64,000 nucleotides of DNA from Bacillota bacterium (lineage in GTDB: Bacteria > Bacillota > Clostridia > Acetivibrionales > DSM-1351): assembly GCA_023415305.1 (NCBI GenBank), contig JAEZKZ010000117.1:248001-312000 (forward strand), written 5' to 3'. Each line of letters starts with the position of its first letter. The first letter of the stretch is position 1. Shown piece by piece: positions 8,614-18,215 of the stretch. A model generated the notes under the pieces. The model saw only the letters and a program-made list of their open reading frames with translations, had not been told where the DNA came from and did no database searches. A program made the translations under genes and the position numbers.

Positions 8614-9969
8614 ATGAGTAGTAATGTAATGCGAAACCGTTATTTCTTCGGGCTTGGCACAGTGGGAAGAGATATGCTTTATTCCATTGTCAGCATGTAC
8701 CTGCTTTTCTACCTGACAGAAATACTTGATTTGCCCGACTCCACAATGTGGTATATGACTGGAGCACTTACTATCCTGAGAATTTTTGATGCAGTAAATG
8801 ATCCTGTTATGGGAATTCTGGTAGATAACACACACTCCCGATATGGGAAATTCAAGCCCTGGATTGCCATCGGAGGTATCATCGGAGGTATCTTAACAGT
8901 ATTGTTATTTACTGATTTCGGGCTAACGGGCATCGGTTTTGTTATATGTTTTGTCATTATCTATCTTGCCTGGGATTTAACCTACGGAGCAAATGATATT
9001 GCTTACTGGTCCATGCTCCCTTCTCTGGCCTATGACCAGAAGGAACGTGAAAGGATAGGCTCCTTTGCACGCATATGCGCCAACGTGGGAATGTATATAA
9101 TTGTAGTAGGTATTCTCCCCATAACAAATGCTCTGGGAGGAGACAAATCGGCCTGGTTTACTCTGGCAGCAGTTATTGTACTTATAACCTGGGCATTTTT
9201 GTGCTTCACACTGTTCGGTGTAAAAGAAGATCGTACCTTTTACAAGAAACAGGAAAGTACTTCATTAAAGGAATTGTTCAGGGTAATTTTCAAAAATGAC
9301 CAGCTTTTGTATACAGCTATTGCAATGGCACTGTTTATGATCGGCTACTGCACCACCACCAGTTTTGGGATATATTTCTTTAAGTATGCCTTTAAAAATG
9401 AAAACATGTATTCTGTTTTCGCAGGCATCCTGGGAGTATCACAGCTGCTGGCACTCAGCTGCTTCCCTGTTTTTTCGAAGAGATTCAGCCGGAAACAGTT
9501 GTATGCCGTTTCGACGGTGTTGGTACTTCTGGGTTATATCATTTTCTTTCTTTCTCCGATGCATATGCTTCCCATTGGAATCGCAGGCGTCTTGCTGTTC
9601 ATAGGCGAGGCTTTCATTCAGCTGCTGATGCTTATGTTTTTGGCAGATACCGTAGAATACGGGCAGTGGAAGCTGGGACGGCGCAATGAAAGTATTACCT
9701 TTTCAGTTCAGCCGCTGATTAATAAAATCGGTGGAGCTATTGCAAACGGTATTGTAGGCATTACACTTATCCTGTCGGGAATAAACTCTGCCGCCACACC
9801 TGAAGATGTGACGGATACCGGCTTAATGATAATGAAGCTGGCCATGCTGATACTTCCGCTGGTGTTTATTTTGGCGGGGTACCTGATTTATCGCTCAAAG
9901 TACAAGATAGATAAGGAAATGTTTGATAAGATAGTGTCTGAGATCTCGGAGGGGGCCGAGCTCAAATGA
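8614..9969 (+). CDS. GPH-family sugar:cation symporter (MelB-like)
   Basis: A 451-residue protein with about 12 hydrophobic helices. NDPVMGILVDNTHSRYGKFKPW is the signature loop of the glycoside-pentoside-hexuronide symporters, with the cation-site Asp residues in helix 2. GGGGGG precedes the ATG, like the G-run before the alpha-galactosidase. It lies about 50 bases downstream of that gene on the same strand, so uptake of melibiose-type alpha-galactosides is the likely job. Confidence 0.92.
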   Translation: MSSNVMRNRYFFGLGTVGRDMLYSIVSMYLLFYLTEILDLPDSTMWYMTGALTILRIFDAVNDPVMGILVDNTHSRYGKFKPWIAIGGIIGGILTVLLFTDFGLTGIGFVICFVIIYLAWDLTYGANDIAYWSMLPSLAYDQKERERIGSFARICANVGMYIIVVGILPITNALGGDKSAWFTLAAVIVLITWAFLCFTLFGVKEDRTFYKKQESTSLKELFRVIFKNDQLLYTAIAMALFMIGYCTTTSFGIYFFKYAFKNENMYSVFAGILGVSQLLALSCFPVFSKRFSRKQLYAVSTVLVLLGYIIFFLSPMHMLPIGIAGVLLFIGEAFIQLLMLMFLADTVEYGQWKLGRRNESITFSVQPLINKIGGAIANGIVGITLILSGINSAATPEDVTDTGLMIMKLAMLILPLVFILAGYLIYRSKYKIDKEMFDKIVSEISEGAELK

Positions 9970-10033
9970 TAACAGAATAAATGTATTTTATTGGTTTATC
10001 AATAAAATATTATTGTTTTTCAATAATAATTTA

Positions 10034-10062
10034 TTGACATTTAATATCTCCAGTTATATATT
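10034..10062 (+). promoter_or_regulatory. Sigma-A type promoter of the radical SAM gene
   Basis: A perfect TTGACA at 10034-10039 and TATATT at 10057-10062 with a 17-base spacer, 50 bases before the start of the next gene. AT-rich hairpins (TATTATTG...CAATAATA near 10008-10029) lie just upstream and may end the preceding transcript. Confidence 0.75.
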
Positions 10063-10112
10063 TAATTTATAAACACTATTAATTTATGCACAAGAAAAAA
10101 CGGAGGTAATAA

Positions 10113-11456
10113 ATGAAAATACTATTTATTCTACCTGCCCTGCAAGAAGCAAAAAGCCCATACTGGAGACCTATTAAATATTCCCTGTTTCCTCCTCTTG
10201 GCTTAGCAACATTAGCATCTCTGTGTTCTGATAATGACGATATAGAGATTATTGATGAACATGTCGAAGAAATTGACTTTAATATTAATGCAGACTTGGT
10301 TTGCATCCAAACTTATATAACAAATGCATACAGGGCATATGAAGTCGCAGATATCTTTAGACAAAAAGGAAGTTATGTTGTAATAGGTGGTCTACATGCT
10401 ACAACTTTGCCGATGGAGGCCAAACAGCATTCAGATACTGTTATTATGGGCTTAGGTGAAAATACCTTTTCCCAGTTTATTTCTGATTTAAGATGTAAAA
10501 AAACAAGGCCTTTCTATTCCGCGACAGAAGATAGTTTAGATGGACTTCCTTTACCCAGAAGAGATTTGATTAAAAGAGAAAAATATCTGGTTCCAAATTC
10601 AATGGTATTTTCCCGGGGATGTCCAAATAAATGTTCATTTTGTTATATTAGTTCTTTTTATAAAAAAGGAAAATCATTTTATACATATAGGATTGATCGT
10701 ATATTAGAAGAGATTGAGAGCTTAAAGGGTAAACATTTATATTTTCTTGATGATAATCTGTTTGCCGATAAGAAATTATGCCGTGATCTATTCAAAGAAA
10801 TGATTGGAATGAACAGGTTATTTCAAGGTGCAGTAACTGTAAGTTCCGTCTTGGAGGATGATTTAATTGAACTGGCATACAATGCCGGATTACGAAGTGC
10901 TTTCATTGGCTTTGAAAGTATAGATAAAAGTAACCTTATATCGACAAATAAAAAGACAAATATATTCTATAGTTACAAATCGGCAATTAAAAAGCTTGAT
11001 GAATTAGGAATAATGATAAATGGTAGTTTTATATTCGGAATGGACAATGATACCGATCAGGTTTTTCATAATACTACCCAATGGGCTATTGAAAGTGGTA
11101 TTACCACAGCCACTTTTCATATATTGACTCCATACCCGGGTACAAAGCTATACTCTGAAATGACTTCTAAAAACCGTATACTCAGTTTTAACTGGAATGA
11201 TTATGATACTCGGCATCTGGTATTTAAGCATCCCTATCTAAATAAAAAAGATATTGAGTCAGGCTATATAAATGCTTATAAGGAGTTTTATAAATGGCAA
11301 AATATCTATTCTTGCAGCAAACAGCATGAAGAACTCAGAATGAGACTAAAACATTTGACCTATGCCGGAGCGTGGAAAAGTTTGAGCCGATATGGAATTA
11401 TATTGTTAGACATGAAATGTTTCAAAATGCTAGAAAAGTATTGGAATACACTTTAA
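10113..11456 (+). CDS. B12-binding domain radical SAM protein
   Basis: A 447-residue protein of the BchE-like cobalamin-dependent radical SAM class. Residues 1-125 form a Rossmann-type B12-binding domain (KYSLFPPLGLATLASL, VVIGGLHATTLP, VIMGLGENTF). The radical SAM barrel has Cys170, Cys174 and Cys177 in SRGCPNKCSFCY, the [4Fe-4S] ligands, and FLDDNLF and FIGFESID further on. A clear promoter and AACGGAGG precede it, and a strong terminator follows, so it is transcribed alone. Substrate unknown. Confidence 0.88.
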   Translation: MKILFILPALQEAKSPYWRPIKYSLFPPLGLATLASLCSDNDDIEIIDEHVEEIDFNINADLVCIQTYITNAYRAYEVADIFRQKGSYVVIGGLHATTLPMEAKQHSDTVIMGLGENTFSQFISDLRCKKTRPFYSATEDSLDGLPLPRRDLIKREKYLVPNSMVFSRGCPNKCSFCYISSFYKKGKSFYTYRIDRILEEIESLKGKHLYFLDDNLFADKKLCRDLFKEMIGMNRLFQGAVTVSSVLEDDLIELAYNAGLRSAFIGFESIDKSNLISTNKKTNIFYSYKSAIKKLDELGIMINGSFIFGMDNDTDQVFHNTTQWAIESGITTATFHILTPYPGTKLYSEMTSKNRILSFNWNDYDTRHLVFKHPYLNKKDIESGYINAYKEFYKWQNIYSCSKQHEELRMRLKHLTYAGAWKSLSRYGIILLDMKCFKMLEKYWNTL

Positions 11457-11477
11457 AATGAACGAATCTGACATGTC

Positions 11478-11536
11478 AAAGGTATTTAAAAAGACAGAAG
11501 CCAAGAATATACGGCTCTGTCTTTTTAAATACCTTT
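11478..11536. terminator. Bidirectional terminator
   Basis: A very long hairpin: the left arm starts AAAGGTATTTAAAAAGACAG and the right arm is its complement, with AGCC/GGCT at the tip and one bulged base. The A/T runs on each flank would let it work for the radical SAM gene on the plus strand and for the lipoprotein gene on the minus strand. Confidence 0.85.
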
Positions 11537-11589
11537 ATTAGTTAAATCTCGCGAATCTATTTATACAGTAGGTTAATAACACTTAGCTA

Positions 11590-12237
11590 TTACAATTTCT
11601 TAACTTCCTGTTTGCCGGTAACTTTACTCTTGTCATCCATTATAAAGGACTTCTTAATGTCCTCAGAAGTAAAGTAAACATTGCCTTCCACTATAGCATC
11701 AACAAGCTGAAAATTCTTCACGTTAACGTAGAGGTCACCTTTAAAGGTTCCGTGTTGAATACTGGCTTCAGGACTGTTTATTGTAAATTTTGGGGCTGTC
11801 AAGGTATATCTTGCAGTAATGTTACGGTTTGCATCCTGGGAATACAATGCAATTTTTCTTTGTATTATATCTTTTCCGGCACTATCCTTTTTTCCGTTCT
11901 TGAACTCACCATCAAGAGATATATCTTTATCAAGGGTCAAATCCTTTGTCAAACATATTATCCATGTACCATTTTTGCTGATTGCCTTTACAAAGGCGTC
12001 CTGGGTGTTTACGATTGACGCTGAACTTATAGCATCAGTCGTAGGTGTACCGGCCGCAGGGGTTGTTGCTGCAGCAGTTGTACCAGCGGCTGTGGTTCCG
12101 GCTGTGGAAACTGCCGATGTGGTCGGTGTTGTGGTTTGTGTTGCAGTACCCTGCGTATTATCCTTTTTTGCACAGCCTGCAAACATTGCAATTGCAAGTA
12201 CTAAGACTAGTGCTATAAATATTTTTCTATTTCTCAT
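11590..12237 (-). CDS. Putative lipoprotein with Thr/Ala-rich linker
   Basis: About 215 residues. The N-terminus is a lipoprotein signal: a basic start, a hydrophobic stretch and the lipobox MFAGC, with Cys near 22. A low-complexity Thr/Ala linker runs to about residue 75, then a beta-rich domain (LTKDLTLDKDISLDG, GTFKGDLYVNVKNFQL, EGNVYF) that looks like short beta-helix or polymer-forming repeats. The ATG at 12237 sits 8 bases after GGAGG; a TTG two codons upstream is less likely. It should be anchored on the outer face of the membrane. Function not recognised. Confidence 0.75.
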   Translation of the reverse strand: MRNRKIFIALVLVLAIAMFAGCAKKDNTQGTATQTTTPTTSAVSTAGTTAAGTTAAATTPAAGTPTTDAISSASIVNTQDAFVKAISKNGTWIICLTKDLTLDKDISLDGEFKNGKKDSAGKDIIQRKIALYSQDANRNITARYTLTAPKFTINSPEASIQHGTFKGDLYVNVKNFQLVDAIVEGNVYFTSEDIKKSFIMDDKSKVTGKQEVKKL

Positions 12238-12430
12238 GCTCAAAACCTCCTAAAGTTTAAGGTATTTACCAATGATTAGTATTGCCGTAAATAAAAAAAT
12301 ATATTAAGAAATTAATAAAGTATATATAGATTTATTTAAATTTGTATCATTTAAAAAAGATATTGAATTTATTCAAATAACTATATATTATTGAGGATGA
12401 ATTTATTTTACAGTAGCGGAGTTCAATTAT

Positions 12431-13396
12431 ATGAATCTTTTTTTAGCACCCATTCAAGGAATGACAACGGCATTTTACAGAAACACGTTTGACAGGATTT
12501 TTGGAGGAATTGACGCATATTATTCACCGTTTATAGCTACAGCCGAAAATAAGAAAATCAGTACTTCGCAATTAAAGGACATTCTTCCAGAACATAATGA
12601 TTTGGCTGTAAAAATGATACCACAGCTTCTTGGAAATAACGGAAACGATTTCAGACTTTTCGCTTCTGCTATAGCAGATATGGGCTATAAGGAAATAAAC
12701 TGGAATATTGGTTGTCCCTTCCCCATGGTAACTAATAAGAAAAAAGGCTCAGGCATCCTTCCGTATAATGATATGATTAAGAGCTTTCTTGAAATTGTTT
12801 GCCATGATATTTCCTATACATTAACAGTAAAAATGAGACTCGGACTGAATAATTCCGAAGAAGGTATGCGTGTTATTGAAATATTAAATCAATATCCTCT
12901 CGGTGAAATAATTATACACGCCAGGACAGGTATACAAATGTATACAGGCCATGTTGATTTGAATTCATTTAAGACTCTTGCTTCAGCATGTAGACATAAT
13001 GTAACCTACAATGGAGATATATTTTCATATGACGACTTTGTTCGGATTAACTGCCAGCTTCCTGACATTACAAGCTTTATGCTTGGCAGGGGAGCACTTA
13101 GCAATCCGTTTCTGGCCTCTGAAATTAAAGGGAGGACTTTTTCTTCAGAGGAAAAAATGAAAATGGTAAAGCAGTTTCATGATAGTATTTTTGATTATTA
13201 TAAGAGTATACTATCTGGAGAAAAGCATTTACTTGATAAAATGAAAGAGTTCTGGTCGTATATGTCTGTTCACACTGACAGTGACGGAAAGCTGATGAAG
13301 AGTATTAAAAAATGTCATACCTCAAAGAATTATTTACAAGTCATAAACAAAATCCTCGATTCTTCAACAGGCTGGAACGAGACTCCATTCAGGTAA
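12431..13396 (+). CDS. tRNA-dihydrouridine synthase-like protein
   Basis: A 321-residue FMN-dependent TIM-barrel protein of the Dus family. It has LAPIQGMT at the N-terminus, NWNIGCPFPM with the expected catalytic Cys95, VKMRLGL, IIHARTGIQMYTG, and the FMN phosphate site YNGDIF and FMLGRGALSNP. It should reduce uridine in tRNA. It is shorter and more divergent than typical bacterial DusB, so the target position is uncertain. Confidence 0.85.
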   Translation: MNLFLAPIQGMTTAFYRNTFDRIFGGIDAYYSPFIATAENKKISTSQLKDILPEHNDLAVKMIPQLLGNNGNDFRLFASAIADMGYKEINWNIGCPFPMVTNKKKGSGILPYNDMIKSFLEIVCHDISYTLTVKMRLGLNNSEEGMRVIEILNQYPLGEIIIHARTGIQMYTGHVDLNSFKTLASACRHNVTYNGDIFSYDDFVRINCQLPDITSFMLGRGALSNPFLASEIKGRTFSSEEKMKMVKQFHDSIFDYYKSILSGEKHLLDKMKEFWSYMSVHTDSDGKLMKSIKKCHTSKNYLQVINKILDSSTGWNETPFR

Positions 13397-13437
13397 TAGT
13401 GTTATCTAATCTAAGTGCCTTTACCTTGTAGTTTCTT

Positions 13438-14145
13438 TTACTCTGTAGTGCCTTTTACTCCGTGCAATACTTCGTTTTTCCCGCCGCATCCGGGAAGCTT
13501 TTCCAGCGTAAAACCTGCTTCCCTGAGGGCGTTCTTTACCACTCCTGCAACCGTAAAAGTAGCACAGGTACCTGCTGGTTTTGTCTTTTTTCCGATTTCC
13601 ATAAGTAATTCCGGTCTCCATATTAAAGGATTTTTTTTAGGACTGTGACCGTCAAGGAACCAGACATCGCAAGGCTTCTCCAAATCTTTCACCATGTCCA
13701 GTGCTTCGCCTATATACAGGTTAATCTTTATCCTTCCAAAGCCTTCCGGAATACTCATTGTATGCCAGCCACCCACAGAAATATCAATGTTTCGATATGC
13801 TTCCACAAGTAGATCTATTTTTTCACCAACCCGTTCTCTGAAGCCATCCAGTATATTAAGCATACGGTCATGACTCATAGGGTACAGTTCAACAGAATTA
13901 TATTCTATTGTAGTATTTTTCAAACAACTCTCGTCCAGGAATTCCATTAGAGAAATTACGACACGGCCTGCTCCGAAGCCTGTTTCTCCAATAACAAAGG
14001 GGGTTCCGGCCTCTGCTGCTGCCTTTATTCGCTCAGTAAGGTTATTGTTCCTGAAATATATTTGTTGAGCCTCATCCAACGCATTAACCACATCGAAATA
14101 TCGGTCATCAAAATGTTCATTTACAAGGTTAGATGGTATTAACAT
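13438..14145 (-). CDS. mnmD: tRNA 5-methylaminomethyl-2-thiouridine methyltransferase (MnmD-like)
   Basis: About 235 residues of the MnmC-N/MnmD (Methyltransf_30) family. ETGFGAGR is the SAM-binding glycine motif, LYIGEALDMV follows, VWFLDGHSPKKNP is the family signature and CGGKNEVLHG closes the domain. There is no fused MnmC oxidoreductase domain, as expected in Firmicutes. It would complete the wobble-uridine modification in tRNA. The ATG at 14145 has AAGGAAAG 8 bases upstream and was preferred over an upstream TTG. It converges with the Dus-like gene. Confidence 0.85.
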   Translation of the reverse strand: MLIPSNLVNEHFDDRYFDVVNALDEAQQIYFRNNNLTERIKAAAEAGTPFVIGETGFGAGRVVISLMEFLDESCLKNTTIEYNSVELYPMSHDRMLNILDGFRERVGEKIDLLVEAYRNIDISVGGWHTMSIPEGFGRIKINLYIGEALDMVKDLEKPCDVWFLDGHSPKKNPLIWRPELLMEIGKKTKPAGTCATFTVAGVVKNALREAGFTLEKLPGCGGKNEVLHGVKGTTE

Positions 14146-14429
14146 ATATAGCACTTTCCTTATCAATATTTTTATATTTTACCTGGACCAACCTGGCAGT
14201 TCGGTAAACAACACTATTTATACAACAGAACAGCAGCTTATGCTTATTCTCTTTTACACAAAATATTATACTAAATGAATCCTTAATAATTGTCAACTCT
14301 CAGGTATTTTTGGTGTTGTGCCATATCATTTTACAGCAAAGCTCCCTCCCAACTTTATGTTAACATTAGTCAGGAAGGAGCTATTAGTTTAAATAGGTCT
14401 GAAAACCTTGGACAGCTTATTACAGCTTA

Positions 14430-16499
14430 TTACAGCTTTATTGTACCCTTTACTAAATCTTCGTTTCTGGAGCTGGTTCCGATATATACCTCATGTTCCA
14501 TATGTTCAAGCTCCATTTTGTTTGTTTTTTCATTGAAGAAGCACAGCTTCTCAACAGGGCAGGCTATGGTTACTTCCTTCTCCTCGCCCGGTTTCAGGCT
14601 TACCCTGTTAAATCCTCTGAGAACCTTCAACGGTCTGTCTATGGAGGATTTACTGAAACCAACGTACATTTGAAGCACTTCGGAACCTTCAACCTTACCG
14701 GTATTCTTTATTTTACAGGTTGCAAATACCTTATCCCCTTCAACTGCAAAAGAAGCTTCGGATACCTGGAAGGTTGTATAAGACAAGCCAAAGCCATACG
14801 GAAGAAGCGGCTTAACACCTTCTTTTTCAAGCTTTGTATAACCATGATAATAATCATAATGCTGTTTGGTAGTATCCCAGTCTACTTGAGGCAGGTCACT
14901 CTCGTTATAAGGGAGAACAAACGGAAGCTTTCCGCTTGGATTAACATCACCGAACAGAATTTCGGCTAATGCCTTTCCACCTTCCATTCCCGGGTAGTAT
15001 GCCATAAGTATTGCGCTTACGCAGTCCTTCCATTCGGTTATCATTATCATATTGCCACCGATTAATACTGCGGCTGAATTCTTATTGACAGGCCCAACAG
15101 CTTTTATCAGTTCAATTTCATTCTTGTGAAGACCCAGAGAGAATCTACGGTCTCCTCCCATTGTACCGGTATAGCCTGCCGCTTCATCTTCTGATACAAA
15201 TTCACCCTCATCGTTGTGATCGTAGCCCACAACAAATACTACTGCGTCAGCCTCTTTTGCAAGGGCCTTAGCTTTTTCATGGTCATCTCCTCTGTCATAA
15301 ACAACCTCTGTATCCGGGGAAACCATTTTCAGTCCCTGAATAGGTGAAATTACATATGGAGGTCTTACCCAGCTGGAACCATGGTCTCCAATGGGTTCCA
15401 ATTCTCCTAATGTTCCAAGGACAAGGAGCTTCTTAGTCTGTTTTTTGTTTAATGGAAGAACATTGTCCTGATTTTTCAGCAGTGTTATTCCTTTCCTTGC
15501 ACTTTCCAGAGCCAGTGAAACATGCTCCTTGCAGGCTAAAACAGAAGTGTCAGCTTCTTCCTCATACTGACTTGTAAATGCCAGCAAGGTACGAATTATA
15601 CGCAGTGCAGACTCATTTATTTTTTCTTCGGGTACAAGGCCAGCCTTTACTGCCTGCACTAATTTTTCCCCGAAGTACATAGTATGTGCCATCTCAATAT
15701 CCTGACCGCCATTTGCGGCTTCAACGGTATCCTTGACACCCCAGTAGAAGTCACTCATTACAAAGCCGTCAAAATCCCATTCCTTTTTAAGCACTTCATT
15801 TAAGAGATAATCATGATGTCCGCAGTGTGTTCCCTTGTATAAATTGTAGGAACTCATAACGCTTGCAGCTCCGGCATCAATACAATCCTTAAAGTGTGCC
15901 AGATATACCTCACGTTCGGTTCTCTTGTCACACTCAACACTAACCTTGAATCGCGAATTTTCCATTTGGTTAAAAGCATAATGCTTGATACAAGCAATTA
16001 CATCTTCATCTTGTACTCCGCGAACCAGGGCAGCACCCATCTGTCCGAGATGGAAAGATTCCTCACCGTAGGTTTCCTGACTTCTTCCCCAACCAGGATT
16101 ATAAGGAAGATTAATACAAACGCCGCCAAATAAATTGCCATTAAAGGCTCTGATTTCTTTTCCTATGGCATGACCGATTTTTTCCTCCAGCTCGGTATCA
16201 AAGCTTGCGCCTCTCAACATGGATACAGGAAAGCAGGTAGTTTTACCGTTATCGCATACCACTCCTCTTGGACCGTCACAAAACAGCATTGGAGGCAGTC
16301 CCACACGTTCAATACCACCAGCAGGATAGGGAAAATAATTATAATGCAAATTATCCGGGTCTTTGGACATATTCTCCATTTCCTGTTCCAGACTCATTCC
16401 TCCGCTCATTAGAGAAACCTTTTCTGCCAAGATCAAACTATCCAATATACTTCTGGCTTTTTCAGTGAATCCTAATCTGTATTCCTTGGTACACTTCAT
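14430..16499 (-). CDS. Beta-glucosidase, GH3
   Basis: A 689-residue GH3 enzyme without a signal peptide, so cytoplasmic. The N-terminal barrel has LPPMLFCDGPRG, the KH pair in CIKHYAFNQ (Lys172, His173) and the nucleophile Asp250 in FDGFVMSDFYWG. The second alpha/beta sandwich and a C-terminal fibronectin-III-like domain (PLLPYGFGLSYTTF, GSEVLQMYVG) follow. AAAGGAGG precedes the ATG. It likely cleaves beta-glucosides or cello-oligosaccharides, which is inference. A divergent AraC regulator 208 bases away probably controls it. Confidence 0.93.
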   Translation of the reverse strand: MKCTKEYRLGFTEKARSILDSLILAEKVSLMSGGMSLEQEMENMSKDPDNLHYNYFPYPAGGIERVGLPPMLFCDGPRGVVCDNGKTTCFPVSMLRGASFDTELEEKIGHAIGKEIRAFNGNLFGGVCINLPYNPGWGRSQETYGEESFHLGQMGAALVRGVQDEDVIACIKHYAFNQMENSRFKVSVECDKRTEREVYLAHFKDCIDAGAASVMSSYNLYKGTHCGHHDYLLNEVLKKEWDFDGFVMSDFYWGVKDTVEAANGGQDIEMAHTMYFGEKLVQAVKAGLVPEEKINESALRIIRTLLAFTSQYEEEADTSVLACKEHVSLALESARKGITLLKNQDNVLPLNKKQTKKLLVLGTLGELEPIGDHGSSWVRPPYVISPIQGLKMVSPDTEVVYDRGDDHEKAKALAKEADAVVFVVGYDHNDEGEFVSEDEAAGYTGTMGGDRRFSLGLHKNEIELIKAVGPVNKNSAAVLIGGNMIMITEWKDCVSAILMAYYPGMEGGKALAEILFGDVNPSGKLPFVLPYNESDLPQVDWDTTKQHYDYYHGYTKLEKEGVKPLLPYGFGLSYTTFQVSEASFAVEGDKVFATCKIKNTGKVEGSEVLQMYVGFSKSSIDRPLKVLRGFNRVSLKPGEEKEVTIACPVEKLCFFNEKTNKMELEHMEHEVYIGTSSRNEDLVKGTIKL

Positions 16500-16706
16500 C
16501 CCAAATACCTCCTTTTCAATTGCCTAACCTATATAATAATATTATCTTTTCTTCTTAAAACTATCTCGCAATATATTAACAGAATATGGACATAGATTGC
16601 TATGCAATGATATATTTAAGGAGAGTAAATCAAGGAATGTATAAGTACAGTTTTAATTAAGCGGTACCAAATTATTAATTATATTAAAAATCCCCGGAGA
16701 GTTGCC

Positions 16707-17504
16707 ATGTATCCATATTATGAGACAATAAACACAGATGCACCAACTGCTTTTAAAATATTATTTGAAGAGAATTTTTCCTTCCCTCCGCATCTTCATT
16801 CACATATTGAATTTATGTATATAATTGACGGTGGTGTAACTGTATCGGTAAATGACAGTAAGAGGGATCTGAAAAAAGGTGATATTGCCGTATGCTTTCC
16901 TAATGATATACACAGCTATAGTAGTACCGGAGAATCCAAGCTAATGATACTTATTTTTTCCCCTGACATTATTATGGGATATTTCAGTGAGCGTATGGGT
17001 AAGACCCTGAATGATCCTTTTTTTATAGATGGAACATACCATGCAGATGTAAAAGTCTTACTTAGAATGGTTATGGAGGAAGGACTAACTGACAGGAATG
17101 AATTTGTTATTAAAGGGCTTCTCTATTCAATATTTGGTAAGCTGGATAATTATTTTGTTTTTAAGGACGGAAAACAGCTTCATGATACTACAATTCAAAA
17201 GCTGTTGAGATATATCGGAAGTCACTTTTGTGAAAATATTACTCTGGATAGCGTAGCAAAAGATTTAGGCTTCAGCAAGTTCCATATCTCCCGGCTGTTT
17301 AATCATAAAATAGGTGAACAGTTTAATGATTATGTTAACAAACTCCGAATAAATATGGCACAGAGCCTTTTAACAGGCTCTGATCAAAGTATTTCGAATA
17401 TTGCTTTGGAGTGTGGCTTTGACAGCATAAGAAACTTTAACAGGGTGTTTAAAACATATAGTAATACAACTCCTACTGAGTTCAGGAGGGAAAGGGAAAA
17501 GTAA
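16707..17504 (+). CDS. AraC-family regulator with cupin sensor
   Basis: A 265-residue regulator. The first ~90 residues form an AraC-type cupin (FPPHLHSHIEFMYIIDGG), the usual sugar-sensing pocket. The last ~100 carry two helix-turn-helix motifs (ITLDSVAKDLGFSKFHISRLF and SISNIALECGFDSIRNFNRVF), ending TTPTEFR. It is transcribed away from the GH3 gene and is the natural candidate to control it in response to a sugar. Confidence 0.9.
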   Translation: MYPYYETINTDAPTAFKILFEENFSFPPHLHSHIEFMYIIDGGVTVSVNDSKRDLKKGDIAVCFPNDIHSYSSTGESKLMILIFSPDIIMGYFSERMGKTLNDPFFIDGTYHADVKVLLRMVMEEGLTDRNEFVIKGLLYSIFGKLDNYFVFKDGKQLHDTTIQKLLRYIGSHFCENITLDSVAKDLGFSKFHISRLFNHKIGEQFNDYVNKLRINMAQSLLTGSDQSISNIALECGFDSIRNFNRVFKTYSNTTPTEFRREREK

Positions 17505-17525
17505 CGAATTTGCATAAAATGGGTT

Positions 17526-18104
17526 TTAGATTGATATACTTGTTATAATTGTTTTCAAGTAATCACTTAATAATGCAATTGATACTTCCATAGGTAAGCT
17601 TTTAAATAACTTCACAATTTTATTGTCCTCACTTGAATCATCACTTTTTTGTATCAGCTCGGATAACTTATTAAGTAAATCATTAGTTTCTATTATTTCC
17701 CTGCTAGTTCTCTGATTAGCTGCACCTATGCTATTAGCCATAGAATCCAGCTTTTTTACAATCAGTAAAAGCATACTTTTTAATTCACCAAAATCTCTGG
17801 AGTTTGGATTGTTGTTTTGTAAGTAATCAACTACCTCTTTATGTACTTCATCTTTTATCTCCCCACTTATTTTTCTATCCTTTTTCCTCTTAGGATGGAT
17901 GTAAACCCTTGGAGTAACGGCTCCACCAATAAGCCCGCTCCATAAACCTCCAAATGAGCCTATTGCACTTCCTATAGCAGAGCCAACAAGGTTTATAGAA
18001 AGGTTATCATCATCAGAAATAGTATGTGCATCTAATAACCCAGCAATTGCTATAAAAGCTTTTCTTTCATATATATCAATGTTTTTATTAGGTATGTCCG
18101 GCAT
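17526..18104 (-). CDS. Hypothetical protein with glycine-zipper segment
   Basis: About 192 residues, not recognised. A Gly/Ala/Ser-rich hydrophobic stretch (GSAIGSAIGSFGGLWSGL) near residue 45 could be a membrane-inserting glycine zipper. A basic patch and a helical C-terminal half follow. The ATG at 18104 was chosen because AAAGGAGG lies 8 bases upstream; a longer frame begins inside the inverted repeat that covers this ribosome site. The repeat suggests control of its expression. Confidence 0.6.
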   Translation of the reverse strand: MPDIPNKNIDIYERKAFIAIAGLLDAHTISDDDNLSINLVGSAIGSAIGSFGGLWSGLIGGAVTPRVYIHPKRKKDRKISGEIKDEVHKEVVDYLQNNNPNSRDFGELKSMLLLIVKKLDSMANSIGAANQRTSREIIETNDLLNKLSELIQKSDDSSEDNKIVKLFKSLPMEVSIALLSDYLKTIITSISI

Positions 18105-18113
18105 TGTATATCC

Positions 18114-18153
18114 TCCTTTTATGTATAGAATTCTTATTCTATACATAAAAGGA
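18114..18153 (-). promoter_or_regulatory. 18-bp perfect inverted repeat over the ribosome site
   Basis: Arms at 18114-18131 and 18136-18153 are exact complements around a 4-base loop. On the minus strand the 3' arm ends in ATAAAAGGA, so it includes half of the AAAGGAGG ribosome site of the gene starting at 18104. It could fold in mRNA and hide that site, or act as a protein operator. Confidence 0.7.
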
Positions 18154-18215
18154 ATTTCCTGCCACCTTGCTGATTTATGTTGAACATACCAACAAAAAAG
18201 GACATAACTTTGTGG

